Source of the DNA: Lasiosphaeria ovina
Taxonomy: Eukaryota; Ascomycota; Sordariomycetes; Sordariales; Lasiosphaeriaceae
Assembly (NCBI GenBank): GCA_033439765.1
Contig: JAULSN010000001.1
Location: forward strand, 6,758,001 to 6,822,000
Reading direction: 5' to 3'
Length of the DNA: 64,000 nt
Under the pieces are notes generated by a model. That model was given only the letters and a program-made list of their open reading frames with translations. It ran no database searches and was not told the DNA's origin. This document shows, piece by piece, positions 44,539-56,225 of the stretch. The position numbers and the translations under genes were made by a program. Each line of letters starts with the position of its first letter. The first letter of the stretch is position 1.

Positions 44539-45945
44539 ATGGCGCGCATCAAGCTTTCGGCAGCTGCAGCTGCAGCCCTGCTGTGCTGCACTGTCCCGGG
44601 ACTTGCTGTGCCTGTCATCTCGCAGCCCACCACCACGCTTGTGCCTGCCGCCGTCACCGCGCCTCCCGTCGAGCCGCACACTGATGTCACCTCCCACGGC
44701 CCCTACACGGGCCCTCCGCCCACCACCACCGGCGCCCTGTCGACCGACGTCCTCGCCCCCTCCATCCCGGCCCTCCCCCCTGGACCAGACGCCTACAAGT
44801 ACCCAAGCGACGGCAAGTTACACTCCCCCGAGCCGGCGCCCTACACACCGTCAGGCGGTCTCGGCACCAACGGCTCAGCCCCTGTGTACAAGCCACTCTC
44901 TGACTTTGACTACGAGTCGCTCGCCCTCGCGCTGTACCAAGAATGGATCGAGCTGGACCTGTTCCACTGGGGGCTGGCGCGGTTCTCGGTCGACGACTTT
45001 GAGGCCGCCGGCCTGGACGCCGAGGACCGCTTCCTGATCGAGTACATGGCGGACCAGGAAGTCGGCCACGCGACCATGGTCAGCAACATCCTGGGCACCG
45101 AAGCCCCGAAACAGTGCAACTACAACTACCCAGTCACAACAGTGCGCGAGTACATCGACTTCTGCCAGAAGCTGACACGCTTCGGCGAGGCGGGCGTGTA
45201 CGGGTACCTCAACCACCTGGACGCGCGCGACGTCGGCCAGCTGCTGCTGCAAAGCATCACAGTCGAGGCGCGGCAGCAGATGGCCTTCCGCCAGTTCGAG
45301 GGCCTGTTCCCCATGCCCGAGTGGTTCGAGGTCGGCATCCCGCAGTCGTGGGCCTGGACCCTGCTGGCGCCGTACATATCCAGCTGTCCGCCCGACCAGA
45401 CGCGCCTCGTCTGGCAGAACTTCCCCGCCCTGCACATCCTCAACCAGCCCAACCCGCTCCGCGTGAATGGAGCTGACGTCTGGGACGAGACCCTCGGCGA
45501 CAACCTCAACACGGCTAGCGCGCACGACGTCGCGCCCGACCAGGACTGCGTCAATGCCACGGGCGTCGGCATCAACTGCTCCCCTGCCGTGACGCACAAC
45601 CGCAGCGCGCCCCTCTCGTACCCCGGTCGCCAGGTGTTTCTGCAGTGGGACACGCCGGGCCAGGCCGTCGGGCCGAACAACAGCTACGTGACGAGCACCG
45701 CAGCGGGCCAGCCGACGTTCGCCGCCTGGGTCTCGCAGCTCAACGTCACGTACTCGCCGCTGATGAACGTCAGCGGCTCCACTGCGTACACGGTCCAGCC
45801 CGACATCAGTGTTTATGAGGGCGACCCTGCGGCTAACGGCACCATTTTCCTCGCCCTGACGGACCTGGATTTGTATGTCACGCCGTTTAATCTCAGCATG
45901 CTGAACCCTCATGTCTACGCCGTGTCGATTTACCAGGCTGGCTGA
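44539..45945 (+). CDS. Rds1-like stress protein with ferritin-like domain
   Basis: A single exon of 468 aa; the ATG at 44539 begins a signal peptide (MARIKLSAAAAAALLCCTVPGLAVP). A Pro/Thr-rich linker (about 25-105) precedes a long helical domain. EWIELDLFHWGLARF, EYMADQEVGHATM and ITVEARQQMAFRQFEG carry the Glu/His pattern of ferritin-like diiron domains. The C-terminal third is beta-rich with several N-glycosylation sites. This matches fungal Rds1 proteins, first described as nutrient- and stress-responsive in fission yeast. Enzymatic activity is not established for the family. It is probably extracellular or wall-associated. Confidence 0.85.
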   Translation: MARIKLSAAAAAALLCCTVPGLAVPVISQPTTTLVPAAVTAPPVEPHTDVTSHGPYTGPPPTTTGALSTDVLAPSIPALPPGPDAYKYPSDGKLHSPEPAPYTPSGGLGTNGSAPVYKPLSDFDYESLALALYQEWIELDLFHWGLARFSVDDFEAAGLDAEDRFLIEYMADQEVGHATMVSNILGTEAPKQCNYNYPVTTVREYIDFCQKLTRFGEAGVYGYLNHLDARDVGQLLLQSITVEARQQMAFRQFEGLFPMPEWFEVGIPQSWAWTLLAPYISSCPPDQTRLVWQNFPALHILNQPNPLRVNGADVWDETLGDNLNTASAHDVAPDQDCVNATGVGINCSPAVTHNRSAPLSYPGRQVFLQWDTPGQAVGPNNSYVTSTAAGQPTFAAWVSQLNVTYSPLMNVSGSTAYTVQPDISVYEGDPAANGTIFLALTDLDLYVTPFNLSMLNPHVYAVSIYQAG

Positions 45946-46226
45946 GGGGTCTTGGATACTGAAGTGTGCTTGCTATGTGGATACGTGCCGTCCAGGAGTA
46001 CACGTAGGGTCTTGGATATGGAATGGAGTCTTTGGAGTGCTGAAGGGAGAGTCGTATTTATTGGCATGGCGTGAGGCGGCTGAACCGTCGTATCGTCTCG
46101 AGGTGTTAATATATCGTAGCAGGTATAATAAAAAAAAACTCCATTCTGTTCACTTTGTCTTGATCGCGTTTGTCCGGCGTGTTATTGTTCCCGTCGGTTC
46201 GTTTGGAATTGGGGGGGTTCAACTCA
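45946..46226. other. 3' flank of Rds1 and end of the truncated MFS gene
   Basis: No exon was found here that continues the minus-strand MFS gene, so its deletion endpoint lies here. Confidence 0.45.
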
Positions 46227-47380
46227 CACCCTCTCCAGGTCGAGTACTGCGTGATCGCACCTCCCAGCAATGGACCGCAGAGGATGCCGAACTGGCTGAC
46301 TGCCATGCGAATACGTTAGCCCAAGTCAACATACTGTATAAAAGGCCGCCTATTGTTGCCAAGCCAGCATGAAAGGGCACTTACAGCCCATGGCGATCCC
46401 GTAGAGAACTGTGCAGAAGACAACAAGAGCCCCGTTAGCAAAACCAACCCAAACAGCAATAACAACCGGAACAGAGCACTCACAAGCGCGCTTATGCACC
46501 GGTGCCGAGAAGGTAAGAATCGTGATGGCGCCGTTCTGCAGCCCCGAAGTGCCGACGCCCGCCACCGCCCGCCCGGCAATGAGCATGCCGGACGAGGTCG
46601 CGGCGCCGCAGACGGCCGAGTCGACCGCGAAGATGAACAGGAAGGACAGGAAGGACAGGAAGGACAGGAAGGACAGGAAGGACAGGAACGTCGGCTGGAG
46701 TTTCTGTCAGCCTAGCACCGGAGAACGGCGCGCCAAGGAATCAAACCTTGGACTTGAAGTACGTGTATATCTTGCCGGCTAGAGGCTGGAATGCGGCGCT
46801 GTTTAGAGGGTCATTGTAAGCTCTCCCTTTCACGTGGTTATTGCCCGGCAGGCGGGTCATTACTGTCGAGGGCACTCACCTGCTAAAGTTGTATGCCGAG
46901 CCGTACCAGCCAATGTCCTTGAGGGACTTGAAGTCGGTCGTGATTTGCGGGATGGCCTGTCAACGCAGTAGGTGTCTGTTAGCTATGTTGATCTTGTCTG
47001 AGAACTGGGGGGCATGCTTACGGTGGCGATGATGGACATGTCCAGCAGGAACAGAAAGGTGCACATTGTGAGTGCCGTGACGATTATGTACAGTTTCACC
47101 CCCGTGACGTACTCGGGCTCATCTGACTGCCCGGCCGACGGGGTATCGGTGCACGCATCGGATAGATTTGAGCCGTCTGAGAGCTGGATAGGTGGTTTGT
47201 CGGCGTCGCCAGTCGCTGGGATGTCTGCGTCGTTGCTGGGCTTTTGACTGGCAGTGTTCGAGTTTCGGTTGGTCTGCGCAAGCGCTTCAGGCGCGCAGGG
47301 TTTCAGCCCATGTCGGGATATGTATGAGACTGGGGTTGACAGTGGCGTTAAGACTGTCGATACCTAATGGATGAGCGTCG
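46227..47380 (-). pseudogene. truncated MFS (DHA2/14-TM drug-efflux type) transporter
   Basis: Minus-strand exons near 47370-47022, 46956-46880, 46798-46747, 46694-46484, 46408-46385 and 46300-46227, with GT-AG ends. Together they read as the N-terminal part of a DHA2 transporter: polar leader; VKLYIIVTALTMCTFLFLLDMSIIAT (TM1); IGWYGSAYNF; AGKIYTYFKSK; a membrane segment; [19 protein letters not shown]; and SQFGILCGPLLGGAITQYSTWR. The next expected exon (FYINLP region) and all later helices are absent, so about 60 percent of the protein is gone. The true start codon is also not clear. A 9-bp repeat sits in one helix. Confidence 0.7.
46634..46690 (+). repeat. 9-bp tandem repeat (AGGAAGGAC) inside an MFS helix
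   Basis: About six tandem units. On the minus strand they code Ser-Phe-Leu repeats within a predicted transmembrane helix. Confidence 0.85.
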
Positions 47381-48038
47381 CAGTGACAAGAAGTTGGAAT
47401 AGTTGAGAGAAGGAGAGATTAGTAAGATGCCCGTGGATGATGGATCGACTCGATGTCTACTGGTAGCAGCCAAGACGTTGCATCTCCTCAGATCCACTCG
47501 CACGGTGAAGGAGTCTTAGGTAAGAAGCGAAGCAGGGCGTCTCCTGAAACAACTGCCTGAACGGGCCTCGAGCCGAGATCTCGATAGTGGGCAGAGTCCG
47601 AGGTCTGATAAGGGCATGGATAGGTGCCTGGGTGTGCAGTGTCCAGTCTCACCGTCCGGATCCACTCTCAAAATTCACAACCGATGAGTTGTTGGGATCT
47701 GATGGAATGACGACGCCAGGTGCTCGCAACGCCCGAAATAATAAGGAAGAAATTTGTGGAGACTTTCTGCTAGTCAATTATGCGTTCTGTGAGTGCCTAA
47801 AGTATTTCGGCGGCCATCAGCCCTACCGGAAGCATGGAGCAGCCGAGTGCCATTGCCGCGCCTACCAAGCGCACTTACTCCACCACCAAAGGATGCATGC
47901 CGACGATTGGCGATCGTCTCGCTGCAGCACATCCTTGCTCCCCCTAAACCCCAAGGTGAGCCGAGTTCTCAAGTGGAGCACGCGCCGGGCCTAGGAGCGG
48001 CAGGAAGCCGGAGGACTTGCAGCGCTGGGCCTAGTCTC
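47381..48038. other. intergenic region
   Basis: No gene recognised between the MFS remnant and the NLR pseudogene. Confidence 0.35.
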
Positions 48039-51000
48039 TCAGCCTGACAGACGAAACAGTGAAGAGAGGCAGGTGATTGGCCGACTGAGCCATGAGCTGC
48101 GACCCTCCAGCCGGGCGTTACATTGTGTGCGCCTGAATGTCTTGTTCGCCAGAATTACCACCTGTTTGAGTATGGAGGGTATAGAAAGAGCCCAAAGGAT
48201 CATCAAATGCTCCACTGGCTTGATCAGAACAAACCACCTTTGAACCGGCTGTGGTGGAATCTCCGGCGGAGGAACAAACCTAAGCCTTCTGGCCCAGGGA
48301 CTTCGCTGATTACATAGTCGCGCCCCAAGCTTGTAGCAACTCTCAACTACACCAACACGCCCCCTCTCCATAGCCCAGGAAAGGGCAGTTTTGTTGTTCG
48401 GTCCTTTGCATCGATTTCCACCTGGCCCGTTTCAAGCAACAGTTCGACAAGTGCAACTTGCCCCGCATACGCCGCCCGTATCAGCGGCGTCCACCCATCG
48501 AAGTCCTTTTCCCCAGTGACGTCCACCTGGCCAGTCTCGAGCAGGATCTTCATGACCGTGGTGTGCCCGTGCTCGGCAGCCCAGTCCAGGGGCGTTGACC
48601 CGCCGTTTGACTTCAAGTTTATATCGACTTTGCCGGTCTCGAGTAGCAGCTTCACAATTTCCCCGTGCCCATACTGTGCGGCCCAAGATAGCGGCGTCTG
48701 TCGGTTGTACGAATCCTGCGCGTCAATATCCGCTTTGTTTGTTTCCAGCAACAGCCTCACGACCGCCAAGTGCCCCTCTCCAGAAGCCCACGAAAGCGGC
48801 GTCCGGCGATAGAGAAAGTCTGTCGCGTTGATTTCCAGCTGGCTGGCCCCGAGGAGCAGCTTCACAACAGCCGCGCGTCCCTTCATCGAGGCCCACAACA
48901 GCGGCGTCCGGCTAGAACCCCTGATTTTGTCTCGTGAGTTCACATCCACCCTGCCAGTATTGAGCAGCATCTCCACGATCCTCTCGTGCCCAAACTCGGA
49001 GCCGCGCGACAGTGGCGTTCGCCCATGGGCAAAGTCTCGGGAGTCCACGTTCATCTTGTCGTGCTCGAGCAGCAGCTTCACCAGCGGCTCGTCGCCGTTC
49101 TGCGCAGCTACCGACAGCGCCACATGGTCGTACCCGTAATCTTCGTCTTCTTCGGCGCTTGAAGTAAAACGCTCATACGTGTCGGTGCTTTCGTAGGGTC
49201 CACGGTACAGATAGTAAAACTCCCTGGTGGTTCCGTTGCTCAGCCCCTTCACAATCAGAAGCACGTCGGTCAGGGACTGGTAGCCACCAGTGATGATTTC
49301 CTGGTAGACCTCGTTTGCCTTGTCTGCGAAGCCGCTGGATGACAGGTGGCCTGTGTCCCACTCGGAAAGGAAGCTGTCGAGGGTTGCCCGTGAGAGGCTG
49401 CCGTTCTGCACGGTGACGGTGGTGCTACTAGTAGTTGTAGTTGTAGTGGTAGTAGCAGTAGCGGTAGTATTGGTGGTGGTGGTGGTGGTGGTGGTGGAAA
49501 GAGCCGCGAGGACACTCTTAGTATGCGGGTAGTACTCCAAGCTTTTCCGGAGCGTCGAGTAGGACAGTTCGACCCTGCCAGACCACTCGTTGGAGTTGAG
49601 CCCCGCAAACACGTTGCACAAGAATCGAAGGGCATCTCGGACTGCAGATTCCCACGCCTCGGGGCCAACCCAGGCCCGAGTTGCCAGCTGGACCAGGCGA
49701 TGGATCGAGTTGCCTCTCCGGGAGACAAAAGAAAAGCTCTTCAGGACGGCAACGGCCTTGACGATTTGGAAACTGGCCGCGCTAGGAAAATACGGAAGCA
49801 TCCAGTCCGACACGCCGTGGCGATCAAGCGCGCTGAGCACCGGAAGCAGACGGGTGGCAAGCTCGTTTTTGCGCCTGATCTGCTCGAACGAGAGCTTCCA
49901 GGTATACAGTACGGCGTTGGGCATGTCGGGGTCGCGGCGCTAGTCGACAAATTCTTCCTCCAGAAAAGCAGCGTTCTCCGTCTCCGCGCCGCTATACAGG
50001 GCAGTGTACTCCCCGGGCGTGAGGCCGTTCTCCCGCATGAACGACGCCGCCTGGGTGATGGCCAGCGGAAGGTGCCCCAAAAGCTCAACCAGACGTTCCA
50101 TGGACGGCTCATCTGCTACTATGTGTGATCTTTCGGTCGGTATCAACGTGCCTGGGTCTTCCGACCCCCCTAGCAGCTCGAGCTGCAACACCTTCATAGA
50201 CTCTCTGACGCTCATCACGGGCACTTCCATGACCTTGGTGCTGCGGGTTCGCTGGAGAAGTCTCTGGGCGCAAATCAGATGGCGGGATGTATAGATTATC
50301 GCGCAGCTCGGCTTCTTGGGCAAAAAGTCGCGCAGTCTCCGAACCACCGGTATGCCCTCACCGTGGCGGGCGAACCTGGGCAAGGAATGGAACTTGGACG
50401 TGAACGGCTGGAAGAAGACGTCCTCGTCGTCGGCGTTGTCGAGAACCAAGAGCCATCGCCCGCTGGCCTCGCTCTCGAACCACTCCTTGACCACGGGAAA
50501 CACGTCCGTTCCCGTCTCGCCCTCGGGGACCAGGCTGAGTCTGCGGGCGACAAGGTTGAAATCGTGCTCGACTCGCGCCTGGCTGCTTGAGTGAATCCAG
50601 ATAATGGATCGCCTGTCGTGTGCTCTTTTGTGTCGATTCTCCTTCTCGCGCAGGCGATGGGCGTATGCGTTCGCGATCTGGGTTTTTCTGATCATCAAAG
50701 AAATTAGGACAGGGGGCGGAGAGAACTCGGAGGAATCAAGTGTCTTACCCAACCCCTCCAAGACCAACAATGGCAGCTTCGATAAAGTCGTGAGAGTCAG
50801 CGCCGAGCATGTCCTCGAGATGTTGAAGTTCGCCCTCTCGCCCGACAAAGCAAGGGTCTTCTGGGAATGGCAACAGAAAGACGAGGTCGCCTGCGGTCCT
50901 CGTGGTGACTTGCTGTCCAACCACCCCCTCGGCAGGGGCTCCGGCTGCCGGCACGGGAGGACCCTTTGGCTGGATTTCGGCCAACACAGCCTTGGCATAG

Positions 51001-51891
51001 GCTGCTGCCATTGCCGCTCCGTACGGTTGCCATTCCTTGTTCTTGTGTGTGTCCCCGTAATCACAGGCGCCTCGAATGACCCCCACCGGAATGCGGTTCA
51101 TCGTCCCGGCAGCCTCCATCTCGAAGCCGATGATGCCGAATGTATCCCTCAGCTCGTTCCTTTTCTGCGCATCCTTCATGAGCTTCTCTCCCGAGCCTAT
51201 CGGCCCGTACCAAACTCGAGTGCGCCGCGAGTCTGGTCGGCGTGGGCGGTTGACGCATGTCTCCAATCCATCCGCCCCAATCTCGTACAGCCGGTCCCGC
51301 TCCTGGCCTGGGTCGGCAAACGTGCCCTTGGCGTGCTCCTTATTCTTGATGCTCTGGTAGTGGAGCTGGAGGATGTCGGCATCGTTGGGCGCGCTCAGCT
51401 TGATGCTTCCGATGGCGGATCGCACCACAGCTTCCGTCTTTACTAGGACTCGGCCACATTGCAGCAGCTTTATGCCGTCGCTGGTCTCTTTGCCGAGATC
51501 ATAGGCTACCAGCCCGGGACTGTCGTTGTCACCGAGAGCGACGAGAACATCCCCAAGTCGGATGTCACGCGGGGGGCTTCGAGAAAGGTCTCGGGTAGGC
51601 CGGCGGCAACACCGACCAGCAGAGACCGAACCAGAGGTTGGGGAAGAACATCTTCACTTGGGCGGCGAGGGCGGCGGCCGAGCCAGTGCCGTATTCCTGG
51701 CCAGCGGGCAGGGTGGCAATGATGATGTTGTGCCCGCAGGCCTCGCCAGCTTGGAATATGTAGTCGTCGCCCCGGCGCAGCGTGAATCGTCCATCGTGTC
51801 TCTTGTCCAGCATATGGAGGGCAGCCTGTGCCTCAATCTCCAGAGGGGCAAGCCATGCGACTGTGTAGAGATTGGGATCTAATTCGACCAT
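48039..51891 (-). pseudogene. NLR-like PNP_UDP - NB-ARC - ankyrin gene with several lesions
   Basis: Starts at 51891 with YTVAWLAPLEIEAQAALHML and GHNIIIATLPAG, the nucleoside-phosphorylase-like head of fungal NLRs. The head continues through GIIGFEMEAAG. A 61-nt intron (50748-50688) splits the P-loop VGLGG-VGKT. NB-ARC motifs follow: WLLVLDNADD (Walker B), IYTSRH and GHLPLAITQAA. After EEEFVD an in-frame TAG (49940-49942) interrupts DLRRDPD-like sequence. Then come a helical region, a poly-Thr tract and about seven ankyrin repeats. Frameshifts near 51620, 51570 and 48388 are needed to follow the protein; the last ankyrin continues as MERGRVGVVES to a TGA near 48039. The family senses non-self and can trigger incompatibility death. 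This copy looks dead. Confidence 0.78.
49425..49500 (-). repeat. GTA/GTG triplet tract coding poly-Thr
   Basis: Two runs of Thr codons separated by ATAT/NTTA in the linker between the helical region and the ankyrins of the NLR pseudogene. Confidence 0.8.
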
Positions 51892-54163
51892 GGCGTGAAA
51901 CTGTCATGCATTGCGAGAAATGTGCATGAAGGGCGTGGGTTACCTACATATATGTTACCTTTGCCTTGAGTAACGAAGAGACGAAAGATATTGATCTTCT
52001 ACCCCGCCCCGAAACCTTCACGTGACCGTGGCCTCTCCGCCAATGATTCATGGCTCATGAATTTGTCTCGCGGCAGTTGCAGTGATGCACGGCCAGATGC
52101 CTGAACAGCCTTGAGCTTACCGCTGGGGAGGACACCTCTCAGCTCACGGACTACTCACGAAATCGGCAAATGAGGTGATTGGTATTGTAGTTGAGAGGTG
52201 ATGGCTCAAATATCGGTTTAACTCATTTGGGATCGGGGCTGAATATCCTCCAACTATGGTCTGCTTTGACAGAAGCCCGGGGGGTGGGGGGTGGGTGACC
52301 CTTTGTTCTTCGTGACAACTTGAGACTGCTTTACATGTCGACGCAAAAACACAAACTGGCATTGTAGAATGATAACTGCAAAGGCTACGGGAGAAAAATA
52401 TTTAGTCACATTATCTAGCCTCATTTGTCGGCCGGCCGGCGATATATCTAATCCAAATTGGATTTGCTCCATATTAGTATGTTTCCTATCGTGAATTATG
52501 ATCTAGGGTCTGATCACTCGCTCGCGTCTACTAATCCAATGCTTCCCAAACTAGTTCCTCTCTACCGTAATAGTCTGATTGGCCGTATTATTAGCCGTAT
52601 CCAACTTATTACCCGATCTAGTGGCATACGAATGGTCCATAGCCTTACGCCGGCGAGTGCGAGACCCGGAGTGGTAGCTTGGTACGCCAACTCTCTCCCT
52701 GTGTCCATCCCAGCTGTGTGCGTATAGCTCGCCTCCTACCTCCGGGTTCGGAAGAAACTGCTTCGAGTCCCAGCTCCTTTGCCCTGCCCCCCTCCCTTGT
52801 CTCCGGCCTCGGGGACTTTGCACCTGTCCGTCACTTCCCCCGTTTTCCCTTGTCCTCCTGTCTCCACTCAGGTCCACTCCAAAATTTGCAGTCGTGCGCG
52901 GATCAGCCGTTCTTTCTATAAAACCAACCTCGAGCTCCCTCTTCTTCCCTTCCTTTTTCTTTTACTTTCATGCTCAAACTTGTTCAAGTATTGTGTGTTG
53001 GAATTTTTGGAAACCACCCTGGCATTAGCCATCTTCTTCTTTCTTTTCACTGGGATCGCCGCGTTTCGTGGTGACTTGGAGAGGAGTTTAACATGTGCCT
53101 TTTCTGCTTCTATCTTCTGGTTACATCGAGGTGTCGCTTATTTTAGTGCGTAAATGGCGGTGGGCATTGAGTATTTCACGTTCGTGATATATTTGACTGT
53201 GGAATTCGTTCCTAGGGTAGACCCATGGAAAGCTGCGGTGTGGGTCGACTGCGTCCACCAATATTCCGCCAGTTCCATGGCCTGCCGGGAGAAACTTGAC
53301 GGCTAGTTCTGCCTGTTGTGGCTGCCGATCCGGCTTCATGCCGCCGAGATGGCTTCATTTGACTTGCTGTAGCTTCATGCGAGGGCCTCGTTCCCTGTTA
53401 TCCTACGACCCTTGGACCTCGATCTTGTGGCCACCGACTACAAGCTCAGATCCACAGCTTCTTGCCTCAGTCGCGAGTGTGTATCTGAATATGAGGATGT
53501 GACCGTTGCTTCCATCTTGCACCTTCATTCACCACACCTTCTGCCACTACGGGACCCTCGCCGGAAGTCCACATTTCGTGAGCGCCACGACTACGTTGCT
53601 GGAGGGCACGACCTTCACTATTTATTTTACACCATGTTCATTTTATTGTGTGCGTGTGAATGGGTAGTCTGACCGGTCCTTTGAAGCTGCGCTTCGAAGA
53701 GGTTGATCAACGGTGTCGCCATTTTCTTCGTCGAAAGGTGAGAAACGCCGAAACACGACGCTGATGTCTCCCATGATTTTGGCATCGTTGGTAGCCGGAT
53801 GGGTGATTGATCCGTCGCAAAATAAGCCCAGGAGCTGCAGGCAGAAGATTCGACTCGCTGTGATTGTCGACCCGTCGTTGTGTGCTGGTAGCCAAGGCCA
53901 GAACCAGAACCAGGGTTAGGGCTGGCGGCGTAACCAAGCGCGACGCCAAGGCAAGCGGCAGGTTTTGGCCGAGTGACGTAATGCATATTATGCAGGGCCA
54001 GGTCAGCATGGGAGCCGAAGCTGACCCGAGGCCTCCGTCACCGCCTCTGCGTCGACGACAGCTCTCATCTTCAATTGGAAACAAGTCTCACGCCACCGCT
54101 ACAAAACCTCATCGCTCAGCTACTCAACCCTACACAATCGTTCTCCCTCGCGACACACTCAGC
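51892..54163. other. gene-poor region
   Basis: About 2.3 kb with no convincing gene. Parts (about 52440-52660) are AT-rich with many TA steps, as in RIP-affected relics. Frames near 53121-53339 and 53627-53986 lack domain character. Confidence 0.35.
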
Positions 54164-54507
54164 ATGTCACCATCAACCCAGCAAGGCGCCGCTGTCTACA
54201 GCAACAACAGCAGCATGAGCAACGTCAGCCTCCAAGAGCCCGAGTCCGTGGCAATGCGCGACATGCGCGCCGCACAGCCCGAGGCCGCCCAGCCCATGAG
54301 TGTGTCCCCTTCCAGATGGCCTTCACGGGAAGGCTACGATACCAATTGAGAAGAAATGCGCTTGCTGACTCCTTACTAGACGCCCAAGCCCAGACGCCTT
54401 CCCACCCGGCTGCCGGACACGAAGACGACAGCATCGGGCTGCGCGGCGGCGGCACCTTTTGCTTCTGCATCCCGATTCCCTGCAACTGCGACATTTGCTG
54501 CATCTAA
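54164..54507 (+). CDS. small protein with Cys-rich C-terminal tail
   Basis: Exons 54164-54299 and 54380-54507 (87 aa). The 80-nt intron (GTGTGT...TACTAG) splits an Asn codon. The protein is Ser/Gln/Ala-rich, then LRGGGTFCFCIPIPCNCDICCI at the end, seven Cys in 16 residues. This is like CYSTM-type tails, which are palmitoylated or membrane-inserted in stress-related small proteins. It has no signal peptide. Annotation is by pattern only; the second exon has the GC-rich codon use of real genes here. Confidence 0.6.
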
Positions 54508-55458
54508 GCTGGACCGCACTCGCTGCTTGGCGAACGACGAGGTCTGGTAGCGTCTTTCAGCACCTTGACCTTCTGGAACGTATCTGGTCTAGTTCTCTTC
54601 TCCGGCTCGGGCATGACAGGGGATGCGCTTGGACGGGCGCCCTCGCTTCTTATGGTTGGGCTGGGGAGGCGGCTTCTGGGCCCTGGTATCGGGAATCGAT
54701 CGACTAGATACTTGGAAAGTTCAACCTAAGGGGCATTTTCCTAGTTGTGGATCTGGCGGGATTTAAGAGTACTTGATTTCTTGCTTGGACGGGCGTTAGT
54801 GACAGCAAATATTACTTATTTCACTTGCTGTCTTACTCTGTTAGTTGAACGGATTTGCTTGATAAGTTGCGTTTGTCTACTCAGGTGAGTCCTCTTGGAA
54901 GCTTCTATATTCTTTGACTGGAGGCCGTGGAGCTATGACTCTGCATAACGACTACAGCCCATTGTTGTACCCTAAAGTTGCCCTCGGCAATTTCCATGTT
55001 CGTGCGTGATCCTGAGCCGCTCCTGAGCTAGGGTGAGCTATGGGTGAGCCTAGCTTGCACAGCCGTGTGGCCCAATTTTGGACCCTCGACTAAAGTTGCC
55101 ATCCGGAGATTCCGGTGCGTTCCTCGATTTTTATGCTAACTATACTGAATAGGGTGCAGCCACGTCAGCGGTGACGTTGCAAAATATGATTCGTTTGGCA
55201 TGCATTGCAGCCTGGGCGTTTGATCTTATGTAGTGAGGCGAAGTGAGGAAAGGGGCGGAGGAAGAAATGTCCTTGATGCTAGTCCGCTCTTTATTTGATT
55301 TGAAGTTTTGAGTATCTCATTGCTCACTCGAAGGATGATTGCCCCGTCGGAATTACTTCAATCAGAAGGTGTGACAGGGGAATTCGAGGTTTGGAACGAA
55401 GACCGCTGGATTACAATTCAGAGATTAGGAGGTAAGATAAGGTGCAACAGATCTCAAT
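54508..55458. other. intergenic region
   Basis: No gene recognised. Confidence 0.35.
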
Positions 55459-56225
55459 TCAGATAGTTATTGCAACAGTATCCTTGAGTTCTGAGATCTT
55501 AGCCTCCGCAGCTTCGTTGTCTTAAATGGCTTTCAGAACGTGTTTCAACTCCTGCTCGAAATCCTCTTCCATTGCTGCCAGTTTGGCGTCTTTCTCTTGA
55601 ATGGACTCTCGCAGGGCTTCGATAGTCCTATTACACGCTCGATATTCTTAGGCTCTCCAATCCAATAGTGCTATAAGCTCATTCTGAGTCCATTGGAGCT
55701 GAACTCCAGCTGTTTCTTTAAGCACTCGAAGTCCGTCAAGCTCGTTTTTAGCCCCTTGAAGTTCAGCTCATATAGTCTGAAGTTCAGCTTGAACTTCCCG
55801 AGCTTGTGCAAGATCGGCTGCAAGGCGGCTGTACTGGCCCTGGAGGCTTTTGTACCGCGGATAGATGTCCCAATAGTATCGGTACAGCTTGTCGTATTCC
55901 ACACTCAATGCTTCCAATTCTTTTCGAGTGGCAACCAGTGTGTGCTTAAGAGAACTGCGTGCAGATATCGACTCATTAATAACACCGTAAAACGCAGTGA
56001 CTGTCTAGCGTAACGATGTAATATACTGATCAGCAATCATCAGGTCGTAGCCCAGAGGCTCTTGTTGTTGTGACCTTGCCGGGACAGGTAACTAGTTGGT
56101 GTTGTTAGATGTGTTTTATCGAAGTGGAGAATAGTTCATTACCGTTTGTCTCGAGGTTTCGGACTTTGTAAGAGAAGATACGCTTTGGCGATTGCTCTGT
56201 ACTATAGGTTGGATGCCGTTAGGGT
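55459..56225 (-). pseudogene. coiled-coil protein relic
   Basis: From about 56100 down to the TGA at 55459-55461 one minus-strand frame reads as a long heptad-type coiled coil (VATRKELEALSVEYDKLYRY, LREISIQEKDAKLAAMEEDF-like segments). Four internal stops interrupt it: two TAA, one TAG and one TGA, each one C-to-T step from Gln or Arg. An upstream piece (GFNPNGIQPIVQSNRQS, about 56220-56150) ends at a GTAATG donor and probably belongs to it. No known family was recognised. Such coiled-coil genes often sit in fungal mobile or subtelomeric DNA. Confidence 0.55.

Noticed and set aside
53121..53986. Overlapping frames at 53.1-54.0 kb
   Set aside because: No domain, no sensible splice partners, low-complexity composition.
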